Assembly (NCBI GenBank): GCA_029718625.1 | Contig: CM056389.1 | Coordinates: 16,668,296 to 16,732,295 of the forward strand | From: Synaphobranchus kaupii | Taxonomy: Eukaryota > Chordata > Actinopteri > Anguilliformes > Synaphobranchidae | Length of the DNA stretch: 64,000 nt | Reading direction: 5' to 3' | Translations under genes and position numbers: made by a program | Shown here: piece after piece, positions 11,768-24,140 of the stretch | Layout: each line of letters opens with the position of its first letter | How positions within the stretch are numbered: the stretch's first letter is position 1 | The notes under the pieces: generated by a model | What the model was told of the DNA's origin: nothing | What the model saw: the letters and a program-made list of their open reading frames with translations, nothing else | The model's database searches: none

Positions 11768-14164
11768 ATACAGTGCAGTGGGTGGAGTGGTGGCCTCTGT
11801 ACAGATCATCACATCCACTGGCAATGAGGCTTCCTTTCCCTTTGCATTTCTGACCCTCTTGTGGTTCGGGAGTAATACTGGAATTATGTATAGTAGATTA
11901 TATATATATACAGTATATGCATACATAGTGTCTATGTATATTTTGACAGGATGTGTGAATTGGAAACAAGTTCCCCTGTTTGTGGACCTGATACATATCT
12001 GCTGTGTATAACTGAGATGAATCCAAAGCTGTGATATGTCCGGCCGTGTTTCCGATGAATGTGCTGTGCCTCTGTCACGTTTTGATGAGAGCTTCTGAGA
12101 CGGCACGACCGGAGGGCCTGCTTTTCCATGACCCGTATTAAGTGAAACGTGAGGGTGCTTTTTTTCCCGTGCCGCTAAATGCGTTATAGCCTACTTGCTT
12201 TTGGAATTTTCATTGTAGTTTCTTGCAAAGATGGTCTTTTGTTTTGTTTTTTTAAAGAAAGTTATTCAAAATGAAATATATTTATTATACTGTAGTTGGG
12301 AGGTACTGTGCTGTGGTAAGATTTCAATGTTGATTACTGTATTTCGTGTGTTGTTTGGGGAATTAAAAGTAGTTTTATCGGTCTGTCAGAGCTGCTCTGT
12401 CTTGGGCTGATGGCAACTGTACTTAACGATAGCCACATCCAGATTAGCATATAATGGGCACCACATACTTTTATTAACCGGAAAGAGTATGGAACACACA
12501 GCGTTGTCGTTTTACGTTTGCTTTAGTCAACCCAGATCATGAGAATAATCAAATGTATTTTAAAAAGAAACTAAACAGCAATTATCTTTACTCCGCGCAG
12601 GAGAGCCGAGTCTGCGTCTTAATGCGGCCTTTCTGTTCTTACCGGTTCAGCACATATTTCAGTGCCGGGCCTGTGCTGCAGCTGTGATGTTGAGGAGCGG
12701 GTATATATTGCAGGTCAGCGTAGTGTGGGGTTGCGTCATTTGCTGCCATGTGTCACGACGACTGCTGCAGTGCGCGTGAGCAGCTTTGCAATTACCAAAT
12801 GTAACTTGGCTGTCGGTACCCCCCCCCCACACCCCCACCACCACCACCACGACCCTCTTATATTTTTTGTACTTTTCTGACTATTACGGTGCACTTCATT
12901 CATTTGACGAGTGTTTCGTTGTTTACTCATCTTACCCAAGGACAGATTCCGTCGTTCATTTCCCATTGCTTTTCTCCCATGCAGCGTCCAGTGTTAGGAG
13001 TATTATAATAACGTTGTCCCACTTCTCCCTCTTCCACTTGCATTGAAATTGAAAGGAAAGTTGTAATTCAAAAAAAAAAAAGAAAAAAAAAAAAGTATCC
13101 ATTATGTCATATCCATTTTATGTGGAATGTAAACGTGGTGATGTCAGAAAAAAAACGGTGACGTCAGTATTGTAATTCTGCTGTCCATGCTGCTACAATC
13201 TTTCTCTTGGTGTTTAGTTTATAGTCACCAAATACAGCAGCTTCTCTTTAAAGCAACAGTGGGTGATAAAACGAACGAACAGGACATAATTACAATTTGT
13301 AGGGGGTGAAAGTGTTGCCATGAAAAGGGGCGGGGGGGGGGGGGGGTATTGTCAATGCTTTTCTAAGCACCCTTTAAGACTGACACTGAATTCTGCAACG
13401 CTGTTTGGCCTGGGGACACTGAAGGACTGGGTAATTTGATCATTTAAATATAGATCGCGGTTCGGTAAAACCATTTTACCAATTCGTCGGTAATTTTTCG
13501 TGCAATATTTTTTTTACTTTTATTAATATTCTTGATTATCATTGCAGTCCAAGTCTGGATTAAAATGCCACTATTTACTGTGGACACAACTTTTTTTCTG
13601 CTTTGGTTATTGGTGATGGCTAACCACTAAAATACATTTATGCAGTTAAACACCGTGCAGTAGATATCAAAAGCATTACATGTAGAAGACGAGCGCTTAC
13701 GAGTCTGTTGTGTTATGTATGAGACAAGATTTTATAGTAAACAAAATGACTCTTTTTGTGATATTTGTGTCCCTTTATTATTGTAAAACCATATAGAGAC
13801 GCTATTCTGTGTTGTTGACCAAGCTCTGTATGTATTTAACAAAACAGAAAACTGAAATTCATGTTATAGTATTTAAGATTCCATGATTACGTGCACAGCT
13901 TCAGAAACGGCACATTCATGGTTGAAGCAATTGATGTTGTATGTATGCAATAATAAATGTAAATCAACCTGAAAGACGTTGCCTGTGCCTATTCTGTTCC
14001 GTTGTGGTATTCAAGAACATGGACTGAACTATCCGTTTACCCTGGATGTAGTAATCACTGTATCTTGGAATTATGAAACAATAATCCAACTAAATTCATA
14101 CAGTATAACAAAAAATGCATCTTAAATCAAGTCTATTGGGTACGTTACGGTAATATCGGTGACG

Positions 14165-14239
14165 ATACCGGAAGTACTCTGGATGTTATTTTGTTTTCTT
14201 CGCATGCGCCATTCAGTATCGAGGGCGCTCGTTCTGCAG
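14165..14239 (+). promoter_or_regulatory. Probable CFAP298 promoter and 5' noncoding exon
   Basis: An ETS-type motif CCGGAAGT (14,168-14,175) and an NRF1-like half palindrome CGCATGCGCC (14,201-14,210) lie just upstream of GTTCTGCAG followed by GTAAGC (donor at 14,240). That donor can pair with the acceptor at 14,641-14,642, three bases before the CFAP298 ATG. ETS and NRF1 sites are common at TATA-less housekeeping promoters. The transcription start itself was not determined. Confidence 0.6.
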
Positions 14240-14644
14240 GTAAGCTGCATTCCTGTCATGCGATATTGATCCATGACCTGTTCGTTTTCCAAATTGTTAT
14301 TGATTTCTCTGTTCAAAGATCATCTCTGGCTGGCATGAGTAGTGGAAAAAATGTAGCAGATACGATAGCTTTTTGGCTGCAGTGAAAACTTCTGTCACGG
14401 AAGACCAAGTAGTTCCCGAACCTTCTGATGTTACAGCGGGCAGCTTGTGTTCAGTATCCATGGTAACACTAATGTTAGCCAACTGCAATGCTAACTAATT
14501 AACATTAACGTTAGCTAGTTTAACTTAGTGTTGTCTCAGAATTAGATCTTTCACTGCATTACAAAAGAGTGGCGTGTTTGAGTTCCCTTCTTTCCGAGCA
14601 ATACGCTGCTATTTTTATTATTTATCTTCATTTATGATACAGAT

Positions 14645-17600
14645 ATGGTCCAACTGCACGTCAAACGAGGGGATGAGAGTCAGTTTCTCATCGACACCAC
14701 GGTGGATGTTTCCTTGGACACGTTAATACATCAAGTTTCCGCCATTTATAATGGGATACTCAAAGTGGACAGGATTTGTTCAGGTAAGTCAATGTGGACC
14801 ACAATGTCGCTTTTTTCTTTTATTAGGTAGCCAGATGGCTAAGTTAATTAATAATTGTCAATGGAATATAACTTATAACGCTACCTTGTAATAACGTGTA
14901 AACTGTTAACGGTTAACTATAAAAACTGGACTAGCTAGGTAACATAAGCAGGGTGTCCGTATTTATATTCGCTAATCAGTTATTAAACGTTTGCTAACCG
15001 AATGGGCTTGCCCGCTGCAGGCTACGTTAAATGACTTGGCTACAGAGAATGATCTCTTGTCTTGATGTAACTTAAATTAAAGTAACAATAACACTAAGCG
15101 TCATCGGTATTAACTTTAAGTTAACATTACAGAAATTCAGGAGCTTGCGGAGCATGGCATCACCCTTCCCCCAAATATGCAGGGGCTACTGGACGATCAG
15201 ATCGTGGATCTCAAGCTCCGGGACGAATGGCAAGACAAGTGCGTCCCCAGCGGCGGGGCAGAGTTCAAGAAAGACGAACTCGGAAGGAGGAACGGATTTG
15301 GTAAGTCTAAGAGAGGACATCAACGTTTCTATTTCACTTTCTGTCGTTTTTGTGGCAAGTGTTTATGGCTTTAACTTATGTCTATCCAGCTCCAAACGGG
15401 AGAATGAAGGAGGTTTTGAAGAAAACAGTCGAAGAAGCAAAATCATTAGTTTCAAAAGTAAGTATATTTGAAGGGAAGATGCACACAACACGTTATATTT
15501 GTGCAAATATCGTTTGTAAAGCTTTATTTGTGCGCACACAGTAGTTTACATTAATGTATGCGGTGCGCAAACGACTGCTGAAATCGTCCCAGTCGGTTAT
15601 TTGAGATACCAGCGCTGAGGTATCACGCCATGTTTAGAGCACCATAATTCATTGGACAGTGACACATTTTTTGTTATTTTGGTTCTGTACTCTAGCACTT
15701 TGAGTTTGAAAGGATACAATGACAATGAGGTTGCGGTGCAGACTGTCAGCTTTAATTTGAGGGTATTTTCATCCATATCGAATGAAATTCGAATGAATTG
15801 AATGAAGTTTAGAAATTATAGAAAGTTTTGTACATAGAATTGGGGGGTGGGACTAGATTTAGCTGTAAATTACACTGGAACAGTATGGAGCACATGGTTC
15901 CCCTATGGAAAAAGAATATGCTGCATTATATTGTAAATATATCAAAATTATCTTCACAATATATTAAAAATATACTGCAGTATATTACATTTCCATATGG
16001 GTTGGCTGAATGGCTTTAAGTCAACAAGGGTCTGACATATCAAACAAGCCTTAAACCATCACTCTGCTGCCAGAAATGCAGTAGATATGGATGGATAACT
16101 TGAAGGGTTTCTTCTGACTTATTTTTCCAGAGGAGGAAAATATATTCAATATAAAAATTTGTCAGGAGAAACCACCCTTAAAGTGATCCATCCGTATCTA
16201 CTGCATATCTAGCAGCAGAGTGATGGTTTGAGGCTCGTTTGATATCTCAGACCCTTGATGACTTACAGCCATTTTACCAACCATGTGTTCCATACTCTTC
16301 CAGCATAATTTACAGCTAAATCTTAGTCCCACCCCCAATTCCCATAGAGATCCATTCAAATGCAGATAAGTTATAGTTTGGCTTGTAGGAGTACCAGAAA
16401 ATAAGATATCAAGAGTCTTTTGATGTTGTTAGGTGACAGACATCAGGAAGTCATGGCATGCAAAGGATATGCGACCAAATATTGAAAGTGATTACTTTAT
16501 TCTACATTATGTTAAGTTAAACTGTCCAATATTTTTTGATGCCCGAAAATGGGGGGGACTATGTACAAAAGGTTCTATAATTTCTAAACGGTTCATCCGA
16601 TGTGGATGAAAATACCCTCAATTGTATCCTTTCAAACTCATGCTAGAATACAGAACCAAAATAACAAAAAATGTGTCACTGTCCAATGAATTATGGTACT
16701 CACTGTATATAGAAAACAGGCCCGTTTGAAACACATGGCTTTATTTCCTGTCCTCTTCACAACAAGCTTCTTTTTTTTTGTCGCTCTTTACAGAAACAGG
16801 CGGCGGCCAGGGTGTGCGTCACCATGGAGATGGTCAAAGAGGCTCTGGACCAGCTCCGCGGTGCGGTCATGATCGTCTACCCCATGGGCCTGCCCCCTCA
16901 CGATCCCATCAGGATGGAGTTTGAGAACCAGGAAGATCTCTCGGGAACACAGGTACACAGGATAACAAATAAAACCACACCTCTGTCTGAACCCTTTAAC
17001 AGGCACGCCAAGGAAATAACCATAGAAAAAGTACATCGCTCTGTTGAGCAGACCACTAAAGTGTTAATGTCCTTCAATTTTGTTCCAATTTATTGTGATA
17101 TTCCGTTATATGTCCTGGAGGGTGGGAGTGTATGCAGGTTTGTTACCCTGGCTCAATTAGCTAAACGGCTGTATATACACCAATACCGGTACACCCGCAG
17201 ATTACACCACAGTGACATGTTTCATAAAGAGACACAACAACAATCTTCAGCTGTCATTCAGTCACTGTGCTTCAAATCATGTAAGTTGTTGGGCTAATTA
17301 AATAAGAGCATTAGTTGGCCTGAAATCCAGAAACAACTCAGCCCGTTCTAGCCCCCTCTGTGTCACGTGACTGTTCTAGCCCCCTCTGTGTCACGTGACT
17401 GTTCTAGCCCCCTCTGTGTCACATGACTGTTCTAGCCCCCTCTGTCACATGACTGTTCTAGCCCCCTCTGTGTCACGTGACTGTTCTAGCCCCCTCTGTG
17501 TCACGTGACTGTTCTAGCCCCCTCTGTGTCACATGACTGTTCTAGCCCCCTCTGTGTCACATGACTGTTCTAGCCCCCTCTGTGTCACATGACTGTTTTA

Positions 17601-18761
17601 GCCCCTCTGTGTCACATGACTGGTGGTTAAGTCCCATGCCTGCCTTGCTAAAGTGTCTAAAGTGTTTTTGTTTTTTTTGGCTTCTCCTCCATGGGATTTC
17701 CTTCTCCAGGCATCGCTGCAGGTAATACCGGAGCAGGAAGCCCAGCTGTGGTGGGCAGCCAAGGAGCTGCAGAGAGGGAAGAAGCTCCAGGACTACGTGG
17801 GCAAGAACGAGAAGACCAAGATCGTCGTCAAGATTCAAAAGGTGTGGAGGGGGCAAAATGAATCTCACCACCACTGATGTCATCTTGAGCTTGTTTTCAT
17901 AAGAAAGTTGTTTTATGAAACAAATCATTTTAGCAAGAGACTCGTCACCGGCAATTTATATTAATAGAAGGAAGTTTGACAAGTACAGTGTTTCACGGGA
18001 ATTTCACGGGCATTTATCAGTGTTCATTTGTTAATAAATTAAGCTTCCGTTTACGTAAAACACTGTAAATGCTGCATGGTATACGGCTCTGTATTACACA
18101 ACAATGCCCACAGTCTCTTCTCCAGTTAATTTATGGTCAAAATAACATCACTGGTCATCCCATTTGGTGGGTCCTGCTGGTCCTTACCGTCCCACCAGCT
18201 TAAACGTGCAATTTTGCAAGCAGGCAATTTTGAGAGAACATTCATTGTGTGAAAAAAATGAAATTAGGTAACAACAGATGAAAAATGAACCAGTGTAACA
18301 TATTAATCTATGGTTTACTTTAGGTTTCGAGCATTGTCTGTGTAACTCTCTCCGGTTGTCGGAGTCAGTCTGTGTCACGTCAGAGTGCTTTACTTTGTAG
18401 AAAGGCCAGGGGGCGCCAGCGAGGGAGTCTGTGGTGAGCGCGGACGAACAGAAGCAAATGATGATGCACTATTACCGGCGTCAGGAGGAACTCAAGGTAG
18501 CAGCTAAAACTTTATTCTTCTGGAAACAGACAAACATGCCGATTGGCTGCAGTCTGTTTTCTGTCTGTCTGTCTGTCTGTCCACACCCATTTTTCTGTTG
18601 GATGTCACACTGTTCTGCTCATTTATCTGTGCCTTTCTCTTGGTTTTCAGAAACTAGATGAAGCGGACGATGATTCTCATTTGCAGTCTGAGTGGTCGGA
18701 CAGGCAGGCGTTGAAGAGGCAGTTTCAGGGCCTCGCGAACATCAAATGGGGCCCCAGGTGA
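14645..18761 (+). CDS. cfap298: Cilia- and flagella-associated protein 298 (kurly / C21orf59 family)
   Basis: Cytoplasmic factor needed for outer dynein arm assembly and cilia motility. Coding exons 14645-14783, 15133-15300, 15390-15457, 16794-16952, 17710-17841, 18401-18496, 18651-18761 sum to 873 nt, 290 aa, the same length as human CFAP298. Start MVQLHVKRGDESQFL matches the family start; further marks are ITLPPNMQGLLDDQI, DEWQDKCVPSGGAEF, VTMEMVKEALDQLRGAVMIV, AQLWWAAKELQRGKKLQDY, VGKNEKTKIVVKIQ and a final NIKWGPR before TGA. All junctions are GT-AG and keep frame. Intron 3 holds a 1.07-kb foldback transposon and intron 4 a 28-bp minisatellite. A weak ATTAAA at 18,959 may be the poly(A) signal. 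Converges on EVA1C. Identity is near certain. Confidence 0.97.
15635..16707. mobile_element. Foldback (long inverted repeat) Tc1-like element, family A copy A2
   Basis: Both ends carry the same 30-35 bp inverted sequence (CACCATAATTCATTGGACAG at left, its complement at right), and the complementarity continues over most of each 0.5-kb arm: for example ACCATCACTCTGCTGCCAGA near 16,056 pairs with the complement near 16,212. The two arms meet near 16,140. There is no intact transposase. The element sits in CFAP298 intron 3. Confidence 0.88.
17343..17622. repeat. 28-bp minisatellite (10 copies) carrying E-box motifs
   Basis: Ten units of TTCTAGCCCCCTCTGTGT then CACGTG or CACATG then ACTG, in CFAP298 intron 4, ending about 90 bp before exon 5. 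Four units have CACGTG (an E-box) and six have CACATG; the pattern suggests block duplication of a four-unit segment. Confidence 0.93.
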
Positions 18762-19826
18762 ACTCTGTGCAGAGCAGAATCTGTTTGACCCCCATCCTTG
18801 GGACTACCACAGGTGTCAGGCCTGACCTATTGACTCTTGATGTGACATCTGACACACGCTTCGGCTGAGCCTTGTCCCAGTTTCTTCACTTTTCCAGTTG
18901 CAGCTCCCCAGTTGGTTTAAGCAGTGCATACTAGCTAACACGTCTCGGGTACTTGTGAATTAAAAGTTGGAAAAATACAGTGTTTTGTTGTGTTTTTTCA
19001 GACGTGGTGTTGAGCCTCGACATCAGCGCAGCATTGTGTATTTAAATGATCTTCGTACAGAACAGAAGGGGCCTTTGTGCTCTCTAACAGAGGGCTGGCT
19101 TTTCCCTCTCTCTCTCGTCTCTCTCTCTCTCGCTCTCTCTCGTCTCTCTCGCGCTCGGAGAAGGATGCAACACCTTTCCTCTCTTTGTCCTGCGACCGCC
19201 AGTGGCAGTATTAAGAAGGCGACGCTGACCCTGGACAGGATGTTGCCTTTGCGGCCAACGGCTCCCTGCGCTCCGGTCTGTTAAAGGAAGCGTTCCGGGG
19301 GTGATAATTTCCATAACGTTCGGGGGGAACCGTCACTTCCGTGGCACCGTCGGGCTTTGGTTAGGACCGGAGGAAGAGCCCAAGAGTTCCTGTACAAAGG
19401 TGGAGCTGGAGGCCGCGACGTCAAGAGAGCCCCGCTCTGTCACGTACCCTTCCAGTCATTCACACTGACCCTGCCAGACAGCGGCTGCGCGTTCGCGTGC
19501 TTCGGTATTTTCGGTATTTGTTATCACTACGAAGTTAATCATTGTGGATTTGAAATAAGTCTCTTGTAAATGTTTGATCATCGAGTTGTTGGTGAAACCA
19601 AACCAAAAACACAGAAGAAGGCTGCAGAGCCTGAAGCTGACCCAGCCAGGATCTGACTCTAAACACAGTTCATAGGTCATCTGCTTTGCCTAAGTAGTTT
19701 TGGAAAAGGCAAGCTGAAGACAGTTAAAATGGTAATGGGCCACAATTGGTCCTTGGGGGACAGCTTGGTTGGCCACGTTCCATTTCGCCCAGACTATAGG
19801 CGCGTTCGGGACGGGACGAGTCCAGG
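18762..19826. other. CFAP298-EVA1C convergent intergenic / 3' UTR interval
   Basis: No coding exon is supported. There is a (CT)n-rich tract at about 19,096-19,150 and otherwise unique sequence. The 3' untranslated regions of both convergent genes must fall here; no strong EVA1C poly(A) signal was recognised. Confidence 0.55.
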
Positions 19827-22800
19827 TCAGCGAGGTCCCACGGGTGTCCCGTTGAGGTACGCGTTCATCCAGATTTCCTGTATGACCTGCTCTCTCCGTT
19901 CTATCCTCTCCGCCAACTCCGCCGCCTCCAACGTGTCCGCCGTCGCCTCCCAGCCGAACGATCCCTTCCTGTCGCTGCCGGAGAAAGTGGAGGCGCTGGC
20001 CTCTAACTCCGCCTCCTCCTCCTCCTCTTCCCTCTGGCCTGCCCCCTCTGTGGGCGGAGCCTTGCTCTGAGCCCCTCCCCCCGATCCCTCGCGGCAGGAC
20101 AGCTTCACAGACATAGCCAGGAGGGTGCATATGAGCCCCACACACATACTGGAGACGAACAGCAGGGCGGCCATTTCGGGATGCTCTGAGAAGGGAAAAC
20201 AGGGAATCATGGGTAAGTCACAGTGAAAGGCCCATCGCATGGTCTGCTCTGTTATTACACAAAGCACTCTCTAGACTTAATAAAATGTAGGCACATCGCT
20301 CAAGGTTGGGTGTTGTTAATAAATCAATTTTATTTGTGTACCGCTTTTTACAGAGAAGTGTCACAAAGACGCTGTACAGAAAAGCAAGAAAACTGAAGGA
20401 CACAGACTCGGACAGGCTATAAGGACGGCTGACGCTGCTGGCTTGTAATGGCCCAGTTAGCTAACCAGCTAGCCAAGTACTTAACAGAGGAAAAAGTAGA
20501 TACATTTACTGTAGATCCAAAGCTTTTCAGTGTGACGACATTTCAGTCCGAGTGAATCTTGTCAGTTCAGTGGACCCATGCCATACCGATAAAAAAATGT
20601 CACAAAAGTTTGTTCTCTGTGAGAGCCATTGACTCTTACGGAGGGAAACAAATCCATAAATGATTACCTTTAATGTAGCCGTAGGCCATCAGGGAGTTGC
20701 TCAAAATAAACTTTCTGTTGTCAGGGAGTCGTGACCCCTTGGGATACGGAGGTCCTCCTGCAGGTTATTAAAACAAGAAAAGCTGTCGGAAAAAGCAGCT
20801 GGTATTTTTAATTAATTTTAGTTCATTTATCATTTTCATCGGCTTTCACGTGACTTGAAAAAGGTTAGTAAAGCAATTACTAGCAATTATTAATCCAAAA
20901 CTTTTTTATAAAATCTGGATTGGCATGCACAACATTGCAATAACATTAGCCAAACATTACCAGACTCGTTGTTCTGCTTAGGAGCTGAGGTAGGGTTGGG
21001 AACGTTGAAAGCCTTGGGGTCGGCCTCTCTCAGCAAGGTCTGTGGCACTGAGCGTAGAACAAAGCCAAAAAAGCTGATTACACATTACTGGGGCATTTCA
21101 AATTCTGCAAGGCCGCTTTTCTATGGCAACATGCATGCACAGAAACAAGTATCTCTTCCTTGTTGCTTTGGTAACTAAATAATGAGGGAAACTGATATTG
21201 TTCGGCCTGAAAAACAGAGGGGGGGGGGGGGGGTGTGGGGGGACCAAGTAGCTACTCGAGGAAAGGCCTCAACAACAGGCCAGTGTTAAATCACGGAGCA
21301 CAATACACATGACAATATCAGTTAAAAATGTCCATAGTTTACAATGGCTGGATCATACTGTAGGGCCAATGGCAGGAAATCTCTCAGGAAAGCCAGAGGG
21401 GTTTCTAAAGCCCGTTGTGTACAGCACAAGCACTGCTTGTACACTCTCCTACAGTATTTATAATCATATAGTATTTATAATCGCGCACAAGTATTTTTGT
21501 GTCTAAACAAAGACAATTTTGCACTGCCCAAACCACCACATTTATTGTCTGTGAAATAATGATCTGGTGATAGAAATCTGAGCCATTTCAGTGGGAAGGA
21601 GCGTGATGTTATTCAATACACTATCTTTTTATAGATACTATATATAGACCAAGGAGTTTATATCAATAAGTTGGTTTACTGTAGAATAAATTGGCACTAA
21701 AGAATAATTACTCACAGAAATTCACACATGAACCAAGCTACTGTGAGTGACACGAGTTGCACACCTAAGTCTAAGGACTTTCCTAAGATCAGTGTAAGCA
21801 GAAAACGTTGGAGGGGTACGGTAACAGGATAACATCACTTATCACTGTGCTGACAGTCCTGGTTTGAGGAAGAAAGCAATTGAGATAGTGAAAAAAAATC
21901 ACATTTTAGTAAGTTCAAGGGAAGTTCAAAGGAAAATCTTACCACACGCATACAGGACGGAGAGGTACTTCCTTATCCCTGGAAAGCAGGGGTCTCTGAA
22001 GTTGTGATCGTCGACGGCAATGACGCACCTCTGCTTAGCGTAGCAGGCCTTTGTCACGAGCTCCACAGCACCGTGGAATAAACATTCTACGGAACACAAA
22101 CGGTCGGACGAAAGAACTTGCTGCGTTAAGACGGCCTGCTCTGGAATAAATCTTTAGGGCCTGATTTGCTAAGACACTTAGCGTGTGCAAAACCTTTTAG
22201 CACACTCAAAACCAATGACATGGCCAATGATTGGTCATGGCATTCTTTTTGCACCAATCATCGGCTGTGTTATTAGCTTTGCATGTGCTAAAATGTTTTA
22301 CACAATGCTAAAGGTCTTAGTAAATCAGGCCCTTAGTGATAACGTTCCCATTGATGGGTATCTGTGAAGTGTGGGCATGCCCATCAAACATTCAACATTT
22401 GGCGGGGGCGCTTAACCACCAGCGTTGCACTCACCGAAAGGGGGCGGCTCTTCGTCGGCTGACGAGCAGGTCTGCTGGTCCCCCAGCGCTCGGCCGTAGG
22501 CTGCCGAGTAGATGTTGAGCACCCGGGGGTACCTACAGTGCAACGTCATGCGCTCCCCCTGACAACCCACCTTTGTCCTGTGCTCAGCTAAGACACAAAA
22601 CTATCAGTTCCATGCGTGCCATGGCTCTGTCAATGCAAAAGCTGATCACCATGTCACCAGCACTCCAGGACCAGGGTCGCCTACCCCTGATCTAGATGTA
22701 AGCTTTCCGCAAAAGGACTTAAAAGACACTGAATAAATAAATACTTATTGCTGTTGTGTAGCCTACACAGCTAATACACTTGCAATAGCTGAGAGACTGG

Positions 22801-23969
22801 TCAAAACCAGGCCGCACAGCGCACACTTCTACCCAACGCAAACACACAACAAAAAAAGAGGTTACATAAAGTTGCTACTTGAGATTTTAGGCATACTCAC
22901 TGGGCTTGCATTTGTAAGACACATGGAGGTACTTGGAGGTCCCGGGGCTGGGGTCGCACCCAAAAACATGTTTATTCACAAGGAGCTGACAGTCACGATG
23001 ACCCTGGCACTCTGCCAACAGCTTCTAAATAGAAAAGAAAAAAAACAGGAGGATGAGGACCCTGAATTAATCCCACCATTACACAGATTACATCATTGGT
23101 GGACTAAAGGAGCATGACATTATAATTCCTTAACGAAACGCTGTCTGACCTCTGGGATAAGGTGATGTCAGAGACACACAGTTAGTGAAAAAATACCCGT
23201 GGGGTAGGCTATGCTAGTATCCTGTTTTGGATTATGTTCCGGAAAAAACACAATTAACTCCTATTATCGAGCTTTGGGAACTGGGGTCCAGTAGACTAGC
23301 TACTAGGCTGTTTCATAACAACAAATAATAACGTTCCAAAATAATTCAGCCACACCTGTAAAGCGGTAAAGGCGGAGCAGGTCCTGTCCGGTGGCCCGTG
23401 CACACCAGTTGCGGGGCCACATAGTGCTGTCTCGGAGTGGCCGTAAAACGCAGACAGTATCGATATCGTTGAGTGTCTCGGACAGTGCAGGCGCATCCGC
23501 TCTCCGTCGCAGGCGCGAGCGGCGTGGCTCTGGATGATCCGGGTCAAGTAATCTGAAGGAAAACCGTCCCGTGCACCATTATGACACGAGCGCTGGAAGT
23601 AGCAGCTACAAATGGTGCCTGAAACTACCGTTTGATGAGCATCACACACGATTTCATTGAACTGATTTCGCTTCCTTTGAATTTAGAATTTGAAGAAGTT
23701 AATTAATCTAATTCATAGTCCTGAAATGCACGAAAAGTGTCGCTCAATTAAACAGACAACAATTAAAGACATAGCCTAGCTAATCGCAATAGCGATATAA
23801 CCTACTGCTACCATGACTGTGCCCTACCACAGCCGACTGCTCCTATAACTATCCGACTACTACCTCTACAACTAATTATAGCTGTTGACAATTATGATAA
23901 AAAATCACTATCACCTATAACATTGTTGTCTTTGCCATAAGGTGTATCACAACAACAACAACGATGATG

Positions 23970-24014
<45 letters not shown>

Positions 24015-24140
24015 GCAAAACTAACTTGAAAAGTTTGCTAGTCCGTCCATTTCTGTGGTCCACAGGAGAAGGATGTAATAGAACATGTCAAGGAACCACC
24101 GCCTCTGTCTCGCGGAGCTGAAGCAGGTCATTATGAACAT
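19827..24140 (-). CDS. eva1c: EVA-1 homolog C, SUEL-lectin membrane protein
   Basis: Single-pass membrane protein; family members bind heparin and SLIT and act in axon guidance. Exons, 5' to 3': 24140-24026, 23552-23356, 23024-22901, 22587-22435, 22086-21943, 21047-20961, 20757-20668, 20185-19827; 1,269 nt, 422 aa, near the human 441. N-terminal hydrophobic stretch FYYILLLW is the likely signal anchor. First galactose-binding lectin domain spans exons 2-3 (CDGERMRLHCPRHSTISILS to KYLHVSYKC), second spans exons 4-5 (CQGERMTLHC to KYLSVLYAC). Exon 8 gives the membrane helix (AALLFVSSMCVGLICTLLAM) and the FAM176 tail AAELAERIERREQVIQEIWM. An in-frame TGA lies upstream of the chosen ATG. Phases set several acceptors, for instance 22,588 and 21,048, where nearer AGs would break frame. 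Acidic Glu/Ser-rich linker precedes the tail. Confidence 0.95.
20319..20372. repeat. Retroposon tail fragment
   Basis: TTTTATTTGTGTACCGCTTT then GTACAGAAA resembles the 8,690 tail fragment; it lies in EVA1C intron 7. Weak. Confidence 0.45.
22157..22332. mobile_element. Hairpin MITE (family B, copy 1)
   Basis: Left end GGGCCTGATTTGCTAAGA pairs with right end TCTTAGTAAATCAGGCCC; inner arms around CCAATGATTGGTCATGGC pair as well. A shorter copy lies at 63,442-63,575. It is in EVA1C intron 4 and has no coding capacity. Confidence 0.85.
23965..24014. repeat. (ATA/TAA)n trinucleotide repeat
   Basis: Pure AAT-type repeat in EVA1C intron 1, 12 bp from the exon 1 donor side at 24,025. Confidence 0.95.

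Noticed and set aside
19690..20145. Alternative frames over the last EVA1C exon
   Set aside because: The frame ending in the FAM176-type tail (IERREQVIQEIWM) is the conserved one; the others are shadows.
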